Below, piece by piece: positions 1-5,594 of a stretch of DNA of 6,217 bases (position 1 is the stretch's first letter; each line of letters starts with the position of its first letter). The stretch comes from Crocinitomicaceae bacterium. GTDB lineage: Bacteria; Bacteroidota; Bacteroidia; Flavobacteriales_D; Sanyastnellaceae. The stretch covers positions 6,663 through 12,879 of the forward strand of contig PBWG01000129.1 in the NCBI GenBank assembly GCA_002729115.1, read 5' to 3'. A program made the position numbers and the translations under genes. The notes under the pieces were generated by a model that saw only the letters and a program-made list of their open reading frames with translations, had not been told where the DNA came from and searched no databases.

Positions 1-846
1 GTGTGGGTGCACTACCCTTGGAGCGGTCGCTTGGTGCGCTTGTTGCCCGAGGACGCCTTCGTGGAGGTGCGCACCAACCGGAACCGCGAAAAAATCACCC
101 GAGAAGAGACCGCCGCCTTGCGCACCAAGACGGTGGGCATTGTGGGGTTGAGTGTGGGGTCGACCACGGCCATTGCGCTGGCCATGGAGCGTGGATGCGG
201 TGCCCTGAAGCTGGCCGATTTCGACGTGATTGAGCTCTCCAACATGAACCGCATTCGATGCGCGGTGCACGAGCTCGAGTTGCCCAAGTGGGTGGTCACC
301 GCCCGGGCCATTGCTGAATTTGATCCCTTCCTCGAGTTGGAAATCTTTGAAGACGGTGTCTACGCCGAGAACGTGGACGTCTTTGTGTCGGGTTGCGACG
401 TGGTGGTCGACGCGTGCGACTCCCTCGGCGTCAAGGCGGCCCTCCGTTTGGAGGCCAAGCGCCAGGCCTGCCCTGTGGTCATGGACACCAACGACCGGGG
501 CATGTTGGACATCGAACGGTACGACCGTCCGGAGTGGACCCTGGATGGGTTCCTGCACGGCCGGATTGACGAAGCGACGATGAAGTCGTTCGCCCAGGCC
601 AAAGGCTGGACGCCCGAGGCCTTGCAAGCATTTATCAACGTGGCGGAGGCCTCCGAACGCGGCCGACTCAGCCTCCCCAAGGTGGGGACGGAGCTGGTCA
701 GCTGGCCCCAAACGTACACGGGCGTCTGCGCTGGCGGCGCACACGCCGCAGAGGCATGCCGTCGTTTGGCGTTGGGAGAAGCACTCCCAGACGCACGCAT
801 CACCATGGATTTGCATGAGCAGCTCTCTGAACAAACCGTCGGTTGA
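1..846 (+). CDS. E1/ThiF/MoeB-like adenylyltransferase (Rv1355c/MoeY-like), 5' truncated by window edge
   Basis: The C-terminal 281 residues of a ThiF-fold protein are visible. ThiF/MoeB/E1 enzymes adenylate a carboxylate, usually the C-terminus of a small protein, using ATP. Residues 44-54 form the first beta strand and nucleotide loop, KTVGIVGLSVGS. The family acidic/Asn/Arg signature follows (ADFDVIELSNMNR, 72-84), then PK at 95-96 and the strand ending DACD (137-140), which normally positions Mg-ATP. The tail from about 225 (PKVGTELVSWPQ, then GGAHAAEACRRLALG) resembles the end of MoeY-like E1 domains. The loop is GLSVGS rather than the usual GxGGxG. No CxxC zinc pairs and no obvious catalytic-cysteine loop are seen. 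The GTG at base 1 is probably an internal valine, because YPWSGRLVRLLP before the ThiF domain looks like the middle of a longer protein. Actinobacterial MoeY carries a nitroreductase domain after ThiF, but this protein stops after ThiF. The substrate is unknown. The 3' end overlaps the next gene by 32 bases. Confidence 0.85.
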   Translation: MWVHYPWSGRLVRLLPEDAFVEVRTNRNREKITREETAALRTKTVGIVGLSVGSTTAIALAMERGCGALKLADFDVIELSNMNRIRCAVHELELPKWVVTARAIAEFDPFLELEIFEDGVYAENVDVFVSGCDVVVDACDSLGVKAALRLEAKRQACPVVMDTNDRGMLDIERYDRPEWTLDGFLHGRIDEATMKSFAQAKGWTPEALQAFINVAEASERGRLSLPKVGTELVSWPQTYTGVCAGGAHAAEACRRLALGEALPDARITMDLHEQLSEQTVG

Positions 847-1561
847 ACGCCTGAGGCAGGCGGAAGCCATTGACGAGGCCATCGTCATGGTGTCCCGTGC
901 CAACCAGGATCTCGGGCTGTGCAAGCGTTTGCTGGAAGGCCACAAGCGTGTGCTGGAAGCCTACGGCATCAAGAATTTGTCGTCGTTCAGGACGGACTGG
1001 TTCCGTCGTGACGATGTGTTGGTCATCGCGGTCTTGAGTGGCGACGGCGAGCGCGTGCTGGCGGGGGCCCGCTTGCAACCGGGTTTGGTGGCGAACGATT
1101 TCCCCTTGTACCAAGCCGTGGGCCTGAAGGACCCGGAGGTTGGAAATTTCTTGGAGCGCATCATTCCTGAGGGCGCGTACGAGATGAACGCCCTTTGGAA
1201 TTCCATTGAATTGGCCGGCATGGGCATGGGGTCTGAATTCCTTATCCAGGTGGCCATGGCCGCAATGCCCTTGATCGAGGCCAAACATCTCGTGGCCTTG
1301 ACTTCCCCCGTCACGCGACGTTGGAGGGAGAAGCATGGGTGGCATTTGTGCAGCGAGTTGGGAGACGAAGGGTATTTCGTGTACCCCAAGGACACCTTGA
1401 AAGCCACCGTGGAACACTACGTCCATCCGGACTACGAGGCGCATGTCGCGCCTGAGGTGCTTGACCTCATGACGTCCATCCGTCGCCGTCCTGCCGGCGT
1501 CACCACCCATGTGCACGGCGCCAAGGGTCAACTCAATATCCGGCTGAACCTGACGCTCTGA
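815..1561 (+). CDS. GNAT-fold acyltransferase candidate (FeeM/N-acyl amino acid synthase-like)
   Basis: This 248-residue soluble protein has no signal peptide or membrane segment. Its core follows GNAT order. There is a beta strand with VLAGARLQP (81-89) and a strand with conserved-looking acidic and aromatic residues, YEMNALWNSIE (122-132). A degenerate acyl-CoA loop, AGMGMGS (134-140), sits before a helix, where canonical GNATs have Q/RxxGxG/A. Then come LVALTSPVTRRWREKHGWHL (159-178), typical of the GNAT 'y...GF' segment, and GYFVYPKD (186-193). The long N-terminal helical part (about 1-60) and the extended C-terminus recall FeeM/autoinducer-synthase relatives more than small acetyltransferases. 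A GNAT-fold acyltransferase is therefore inferred; donor and acceptor are unknown. The start at 815 lies inside the adenylyltransferase gene, and the stop shares one base with the kinase start (TGATG), so the gene is probably translated by coupling from both sides. It could also be a catalytically altered member, since the usual Q/R of the loop is an alanine. Confidence 0.7.
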   Translation: MSSSLNKPSVERLRQAEAIDEAIVMVSRANQDLGLCKRLLEGHKRVLEAYGIKNLSSFRTDWFRRDDVLVIAVLSGDGERVLAGARLQPGLVANDFPLYQAVGLKDPEVGNFLERIIPEGAYEMNALWNSIELAGMGMGSEFLIQVAMAAMPLIEAKHLVALTSPVTRRWREKHGWHLCSELGDEGYFVYPKDTLKATVEHYVHPDYEAHVAPEVLDLMTSIRRRPAGVTTHVHGAKGQLNIRLNLTL

Positions 1562-3732
1562 TGACGGCACGCTGGCACCATCGGATCCTGCAAGGGGTGT
1601 GCTGTGTGGCGGTGTGGTGCTTGATGGGGCAGGGGGGCTTGGCCCAATCTGCAGGGTCAGGTGACCACTACCTCGGCCGGCACATGCACGCGTTGGAGCT
1701 GGCGTCGCCCTCGGCCAACACCACCTTCGAGGCCCTTGAAGCCAGCGCCAAGCGCAGGCTGGACGCCGATGTCCCGACCTTGAGCAATTCTTCGGCATGG
1801 ACGTGGGTGGAGGTGAATTTGACCCACTTGGACATGCCGGGCGCGTGGTTGGAAGTTTCCTCGGCCATGGTGGACTCGATGGTCGTGTTCGCCTCGTGCC
1901 AAGGCCAAGCGCTGTACCGCATGGAGGCGCACGGGTCGGGTCGGCGGTGGAGCCGTGCGGAGGGTGTCCTCCAAGGAAGCAACTACCCCAAGTTCCCCTT
2001 GCCGTCCGAGTCGTGCGAAGACCTCAAGATGTACGTGGGCGTCCAGGCGGGCAAGCAGTTGCTTCTGCCCGTTCGCGTGGCGTCGTCCTCCGAATTGCGG
2101 GCGTTCAGCCTGGCGCGTGACTTGTTCTACGCCTTCTACGTGGGCATCATGGCGGTCATGCTGTTGTACAACCTCGTCCTGTACTTCACCGTGCGGGACA
2201 GAAGCTACCTGCTGTACACGCTGTTCTTGATTGGAGTGGCTTTCTCGCAGCTTTTTCTCGAGGGGTACCAAGGCATTTTGTTGGGGTTGGACAGCACGAC
2301 GTGGTTGGGAATGCGGCTGGTGCACCTGATTGGCATCTTCTCAGGGGTGACCACGATTTTGTTTGTGCAGCGGTTCTTACAATTGAAGCGGAATGCCCCG
2401 CGGTACCATAAACTCTTTCGGGCTTTCGTGGTGGCGTACGGCGGCGTGCTGGCGGTCCTGTTGTTGGGGTTCCTCAACCTGAGTTTCTCCTTGATCAACG
2501 CGGTGGCGTCGGTGGCGGTGCTCGTCATTCCTGCGTCGCTCGAGGCCCGCAAGCAAGGCCAAAAATCCGCCACCTTCCTCCTGATTGCCTTCACCGCCTT
2601 CTTGTTGTCGGTGACCGTCTTCGCCTTGAAGGAATTTGGGGTGCTGCCCCACACGCTGTGGACGCGGTTCGCCATGCCTGTGGGGAGCATCGTCCAGCTC
2701 GTGTTGTTGTCGATTGCCCTCGCGGACCGCATCAACCAACTCAAGAAGGAGTCGTCCAAGGCGCGTGAGGAGCAGTTGCGCGTGAGCCAGCTCAACGAAC
2801 GCATGGTGAAGGAGCAGAACCAGGTCTTGGAATCCAAGGTGAAGGAGCGGACGGAGGCGTTGGAATCGCAGAATGAATCCTTGGAATCTGCCCTTGAGGA
2901 ACTGAAGGTGGCCCAAGACCAGCTCGTCCAGAACGAAAAACTCGCCAGCATCGGTCAGTTGACGGCAGGCATCGCCCACGAGCTGAACAACCCGATCAAC
3001 TTTGTGTCTTCCAGCGCCCAAAGTTTGCGGCGCGACTTCGAGGACGTGTCGGAAGTCATGGAGTGGGTGCTGGCCCTCGGGCCGGACGATCCCGAGTTGC
3101 AGGGCGCCATCACGGCCTTGCAAGAAAAAATCGCGGCGTTGGATTTGGGCTTCACGATGAAGGAGATTGAGGAATTGCTGACCGGCATTGAAGACGGCGC
3201 TCAACGCACGACAGCGATTGTCAAGGGCTTGCGCATTTTCAGCCGCATGGACGGCGACGAAGCCAGTAAGGCCAACATCAACGAATTGTTGGAATCGACC
3301 TCGGTCATTTTGCGGTCGTCGTTCCGAGAGGAGGCGTCGGTTGTGTTGGAATTGTCGCCGGACGACACGGTGGTGATGTGCCAACCGGGCAAGTTGAACC
3401 AGGTGTTCATGAACCTCATCAGCAACGCCGTGCAAGCCACTGTCATGTCGGGCAAGCCCTTTGCGGAGCGGGAAGTGCGTGTTCGGACGCGGCGCGTGAT
3501 GCAAGGCGAGGCGGCCAGCGTGCAAGTGGCCATCGCCGACAACGGGGTCGGCATGGACGAGGACACCCAAGCCCAAATCTTCGACCCCTTCTTCACGACC
3601 AAAGAAGTGGGGGAGGGCACGGGCCTCGGCCTCAGCATCGTCAAGGGCATTCTGGACGACCACCGCGCCACCCTTGAACTTGAATCGAAACCCGGGGAGG
3701 GCACGACTTTCCTCATCACGTTCCCTGCATGA
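1561..3732 (+). CDS. 7TMR-DISM receptor histidine kinase
   Basis: A 723-residue sensor kinase of the inner membrane. Residues 1-28 look like a signal peptide (hydrophobic core 11-22, probable cleavage GLA|Q). About 37-175 is a periplasmic 7TMR-DISMED2-like beta domain, a fold associated with ligand, often carbohydrate, binding. About 185-390 holds seven hydrophobic segments of the 7TMR-DISM type. A charged coiled coil (about 391-460) leads to the kinase. The phosphoacceptor is H473 in the H-box IAHELNNPINF. The ATP-binding domain shows the N-box (NQVFMNLISNAVQA, 613-626), G1 box DNGVGM (660-665), F box FDPFFTT (674-680) and G2 box GEGTGLGLS (684-692), so it should be catalytically competent. 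The two dimerisation helices are separated by about 45 extra residues (roughly 496-540), giving a longer DHp region than minimal HisKA. The start overlaps the acyltransferase stop by one base and the end overlaps the response regulator start by four (ATGA), so this regulator is its obvious partner. The ligand is unknown. Confidence 0.95.
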   Translation: MTARWHHRILQGVCCVAVWCLMGQGGLAQSAGSGDHYLGRHMHALELASPSANTTFEALEASAKRRLDADVPTLSNSSAWTWVEVNLTHLDMPGAWLEVSSAMVDSMVVFASCQGQALYRMEAHGSGRRWSRAEGVLQGSNYPKFPLPSESCEDLKMYVGVQAGKQLLLPVRVASSSELRAFSLARDLFYAFYVGIMAVMLLYNLVLYFTVRDRSYLLYTLFLIGVAFSQLFLEGYQGILLGLDSTTWLGMRLVHLIGIFSGVTTILFVQRFLQLKRNAPRYHKLFRAFVVAYGGVLAVLLLGFLNLSFSLINAVASVAVLVIPASLEARKQGQKSATFLLIAFTAFLLSVTVFALKEFGVLPHTLWTRFAMPVGSIVQLVLLSIALADRINQLKKESSKAREEQLRVSQLNERMVKEQNQVLESKVKERTEALESQNESLESALEELKVAQDQLVQNEKLASIGQLTAGIAHELNNPINFVSSSAQSLRRDFEDVSEVMEWVLALGPDDPELQGAITALQEKIAALDLGFTMKEIEELLTGIEDGAQRTTAIVKGLRIFSRMDGDEASKANINELLESTSVILRSSFREEASVVLELSPDDTVVMCQPGKLNQVFMNLISNAVQATVMSGKPFAEREVRVRTRRVMQGEAASVQVAIADNGVGMDEDTQAQIFDPFFTTKEVGEGTGLGLSIVKGILDDHRATLELESKPGEGTTFLITFPA

Positions 3733-4280
3733 TCCACGTACTCTACCTCGACGACGAAGAACACAACTTGACGGCCTTTCGGGCGGCCTTCCGCCGCGAC
3801 TTCCAGGTCCACGTCACGACGGTGCCGTCGGAGGCGGTGCGGATGCTGCAGGAGCATCCCATCGAGGTGGTGATTTCAGACCAAAAAATGCCCGAAGTCA
3901 GCGGCGTGGAGTTCTTCGAAATGATCATGGCCGACCACCCCGATCCCGTGCGCATGTTGCTCACAGGCCACGCGGACATCGACGCGGTGATCGACGCCAT
4001 CAACAAAGGGCGGATTTACAAGTACATCTCCAAGCCTTGGAACGAGCCGGAGTTGAAGCGGTTGGTGGAAGAGGCGAGCGCGCTGTACCGTCGCCGGGCC
4101 CAAAGCACGGCGCGCACCGCGTCTTACGGCAAGAATTTGGCCTCCCTGCGTGAGGCCTTGGCGACGATGAAGGACGAGTGTCAGGCCCATGCGGACCTGG
4201 GAGGAGAAGCGAAGGCTTCGTGGACGGCCACCCTCGACCGGGCCATTCGATGGATTGAGCAGCCCGACTCAGAGTTCTGA
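3729..4280 (+). CDS. Receiver-domain response regulator without a recognised output domain
   Basis: A 183-residue cytoplasmic protein. Residues 1-120 are a complete CheY-like receiver: acidic pair D8/D9, phosphoacceptor D51 in VVISDQKMPEVSG, switch residue T79 in LLTGHAD, and K102 in YISKPW. The SDQKMP and SKPWN wording is typical of receivers found in HupR/RpfG-type regulators. The remaining 60 or so residues form a charged helical tail (RRAQSTARTASYGKNL and on) with no helix-turn-helix, HD-GYP, GGDEF or AAA+ signature. It therefore probably acts through protein contact or passes phosphate onward, rather than binding DNA directly. Its ATG overlaps the kinase stop (ATGA), strongly implying coupled translation and a cognate pair. 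The tail could be a small unrecognised output or dimerisation element. Confidence 0.93.
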   Translation: MIHVLYLDDEEHNLTAFRAAFRRDFQVHVTTVPSEAVRMLQEHPIEVVISDQKMPEVSGVEFFEMIMADHPDPVRMLLTGHADIDAVIDAINKGRIYKYISKPWNEPELKRLVEEASALYRRRAQSTARTASYGKNLASLREALATMKDECQAHADLGGEAKASWTATLDRAIRWIEQPDSEF

Positions 4281-4298
4281 GGCCGTATCTTGGCAGGG

Positions 4299-4679
4299 AT
4301 GCAAGTCCTGCTCATCGACGACAACGACATCGACAACGCGGTCAATGCCAAGTTGCTGCAGCTCGCCAAGATCAGTGACGACATCACGACGTTCACCGAC
4401 CCCATGAAAGCCCTGCGGCATTTGGCCACGGTGGGGTCCACCTGGACGTCCCCAAGGCACATTTTGCTGGACATTCGGATGCCCAACATGGACGGATTCG
4501 AGTGGCTCGATGCGTTTCGTCAATTGCCCGACGACATCCAGGCCATGTGCCGGGTGTTCATGCTGACGGCGAGCATCAACCGCGACGAGTTGGACCAAGC
4601 CGAGCACGACAACACCGTGATCGCCCTGCTGGAAAAGCCGCTGGACGTGTACGTGTTCAAGCAGCTTCTGGATCTCTGA
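4299..4679 (+). CDS. Single-domain CheY-like response regulator
   Basis: A 126-residue stand-alone receiver of the kind common in Bacteroidota. All phosphorylation residues are present: acidic pair D7/D8 in LLIDDND, phosphoacceptor D58 in ILLDIRMPNMDGFEW, T90 in FMLTASIN, and K113 in LLEKPLD. There is no output domain, so it probably serves as a phosphate acceptor or intermediate. I chose ATG at 4299 because it starts directly at the first receiver strand (MQVLLIDD). An in-frame TTG at 4290 would add only three residues (MAG) and lies 7 bases after TGAGG, so it cannot be excluded. The gene starts 18 bases after the previous response regulator on the same strand, so it is likely part of the same transcript and a possible second target of the kinase. 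It ends 6 bases from the stop of the convergent pirin gene. Confidence 0.93.
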   Translation: MQVLLIDDNDIDNAVNAKLLQLAKISDDITTFTDPMKALRHLATVGSTWTSPRHILLDIRMPNMDGFEWLDAFRQLPDDIQAMCRVFMLTASINRDELDQAEHDNTVIALLEKPLDVYVFKQLLDL

Positions 4680-4685
4680 CGCAGG

Positions 4686-5474
4686 TCACCACTGCATGGG
4701 CACCTCGATGAGGAGGAGCCTTGTGTCTTCTGTGGCTTCGATGGACACGCTGCCCGTGTCCCACACCCCGATGGCGTCCCGGCGTCCCAGTTTTTGTCCG
4801 CCCACCGAGGCTTCGCCGTCCAGAACCATGGCGTACAGACCCTGGTTTGTGTCGTGCATGGCGTAGGTGTCGGTCCATCCGGCGCTCAATTGACCGACGT
4901 GGAACCACGCGTTTTGGTGGATTTTCACCCCCTGCGCCCCGTCAGGAGACACCACGCATTGAAGTCGGTCTTGCTGGTCTTCGGGGGCCATGGTGATTTG
5001 GTCGTACGAAGGCGTGAGCTCGCGCTCGTTGGGGAAGACCCAGATTTGCAAAAACCGCACCTCTTCGTCGGCGTTGTGGTTTTTCTCGCTGTGCATGATG
5101 CCTGTGCCGGCACTCATGATTTGAACGTCGCCTTTCCGAATCACGGTCTTGTTGCCCATGCTGTCCTGGTGTTCCAAATCGCCGGACAGGGGGATGCTGA
5201 CAATCTCCATGTTGTCGTGCGGATGGGTTCCAAACCCGGCGCCGCCGGTGACGGCGTCGTCGTTCAAGACGCGAAGCGCCCCGAAGTGCATGCGCTCGGC
5301 GTCCCGCCAATTGGCGAAGCTGAAGCTGTGGTACGTGTCGAGCCAGCCGTGGTCGGCATGGCCTCGTGAATCTGCAGGGTGAAAGACGGTTTGCATGGGA
5401 CTTTGGGCTTGGGAGACGCCGGCCATAGCTAGGATGGCAAGGGTCATGAGAAGGGGTCGGCGGTGGGCGTTCAT
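4686..5474 (-). CDS. Pirin-family bicupin protein with N-terminal signal peptide
   Basis: A 262-residue pirin homologue very close in plan to E. coli YhhW, which has quercetin 2,3-dioxygenase activity in vitro. After an extra N-terminus, the YhhW-like body starts at M27 (MQTVFHPADSRGHADHGWL). All four metal ligands are present: H84 and H86 (FGTHPHDNMEI), H128 and E130 (GIMHSEKN). The first cupin ends near 150 and a second, metal-free cupin follows (about 185-262, ending LLLIEVPMQW). Residues 1-23 form a convincing signal peptide: positive n-region with RR at 5-6, hydrophobic PLLMTLAILAMAGV, and cleavage SQA|Q. Most pirins are cytoplasmic and begin at the equivalent of M27. The start at 5474 is preferred because it lies about 30 bases downstream of a good promoter. 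An upstream in-frame ATG at 5567 would lie before that promoter and inside the neighbour's terminator region. The true substrate and physiological role are unknown; export to the periplasm is inferred. Confidence 0.93.
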   Translation of the reverse strand: MNAHRRPLLMTLAILAMAGVSQAQSPMQTVFHPADSRGHADHGWLDTYHSFSFANWRDAERMHFGALRVLNDDAVTGGAGFGTHPHDNMEIVSIPLSGDLEHQDSMGNKTVIRKGDVQIMSAGTGIMHSEKNHNADEEVRFLQIWVFPNERELTPSYDQITMAPEDQQDRLQCVVSPDGAQGVKIHQNAWFHVGQLSAGWTDTYAMHDTNQGLYAMVLDGEASVGGQKLGRRDAIGVWDTGSVSIEATEDTRLLLIEVPMQW

Positions 5475-5507
5475 GTTGAAGTGTGTCGACAATAGATGTG
5501 TGTACAA

Positions 5508-5538
5508 CAAAAATACAGCGGCCCGGTTCGATGCACAA
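5508..5538 (-). promoter_or_regulatory. Bacteroidota-type primary sigma promoter for the pirin gene
   Basis: On the minus strand, a -33 element TTG (5538-5536, within a run of six T then G) is followed by a 20-base spacer and a perfect -7 element TATTTTTG (5515-5508, consensus TAnnTTTG). Transcription would begin near 5500-5503, leaving a leader of about 25-30 bases before the ATG at 5474. The match is by motif only; no start site is known. Confidence 0.75.
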
Positions 5539-5564
5539 AAAAGGGGGGACCGAAGCCCCCCTTT
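5537..5564 (-). terminator. Intrinsic terminator after the M42 peptidase gene
   Basis: Read on the minus strand, AAAGGGGGG (5564-5556) pairs with CCCCCCTTT (5548-5540) around a 7-base loop CTTCGGT, and the T run continues to 5537. Nine base pairs, six of them G-C, plus the T-tract make a strong Rho-independent terminator. It lies 31 bases past the peptidase stop. Its T-tract overlaps the -33 element of the pirin promoter. Since the inverted repeat is nearly symmetrical it could also act on the plus strand, but no plus-strand gene ends here. Confidence 0.88.
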
Positions 5565-5566
5565 CA

Positions 5567-5588
5567 AAGCATGCTTGCATGCTTGCTT
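5567..5588. repeat. 8-bp tandem repeat forming a short hairpin
   Basis: GCATGCTT occurs twice in a row (5569-5576 and 5577-5584), followed by a partial copy GCTT (5585-5588). Because GCATGC is self-complementary, AAGCATGC (5567-5574) and GCATGCTT (5577-5584) can pair as an 8-bp stem with a very tight loop. It lies between the peptidase stop and the main terminator, so it may add 3'-end structure to the peptidase mRNA. It may equally be chance. Confidence 0.5.
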
Positions 5589-5594
5589 GAAGAC

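Noticed and set aside
800..1798. Long minus-strand open frame (332 codons) opposite the acyltransferase and kinase start
   Set aside because: The translation is low-complexity, rich in H, Q, R and P, with no recognisable domain. It is an antisense shadow of GC-rich coding sequence.
2377..3663. Very long minus-strand open frame (428 codons) opposite the kinase
   Set aside because: It mirrors the codon bias of the well-supported kinase and encodes an H/R/Q-rich product without family features.
4286..4293. TATCTTGG before the second receiver as a possible -7 element
   Set aside because: It is one base short of TAnnTTTG, and no TTG lies at the right distance upstream (the nearest is about 28 bases before the TA).
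4681..4695. GCAG/CTGC inverted repeat near the convergent gene ends as a terminator
   Set aside because: Only four base pairs with a 7-base loop and no T-tract on either side.
4794..5369. Plus-strand open frame of 191 codons opposite the pirin gene
   Set aside because: The minus strand encodes a near-complete pirin with all metal ligands; the plus frame has a V/H/G-rich sequence without motifs.
5475..5567. Upstream in-frame ATG at 5567 that would give a 293-residue pirin
   Set aside because: It lies upstream of the predicted promoter and terminator, and the added residues bury the signal peptide inside the protein.
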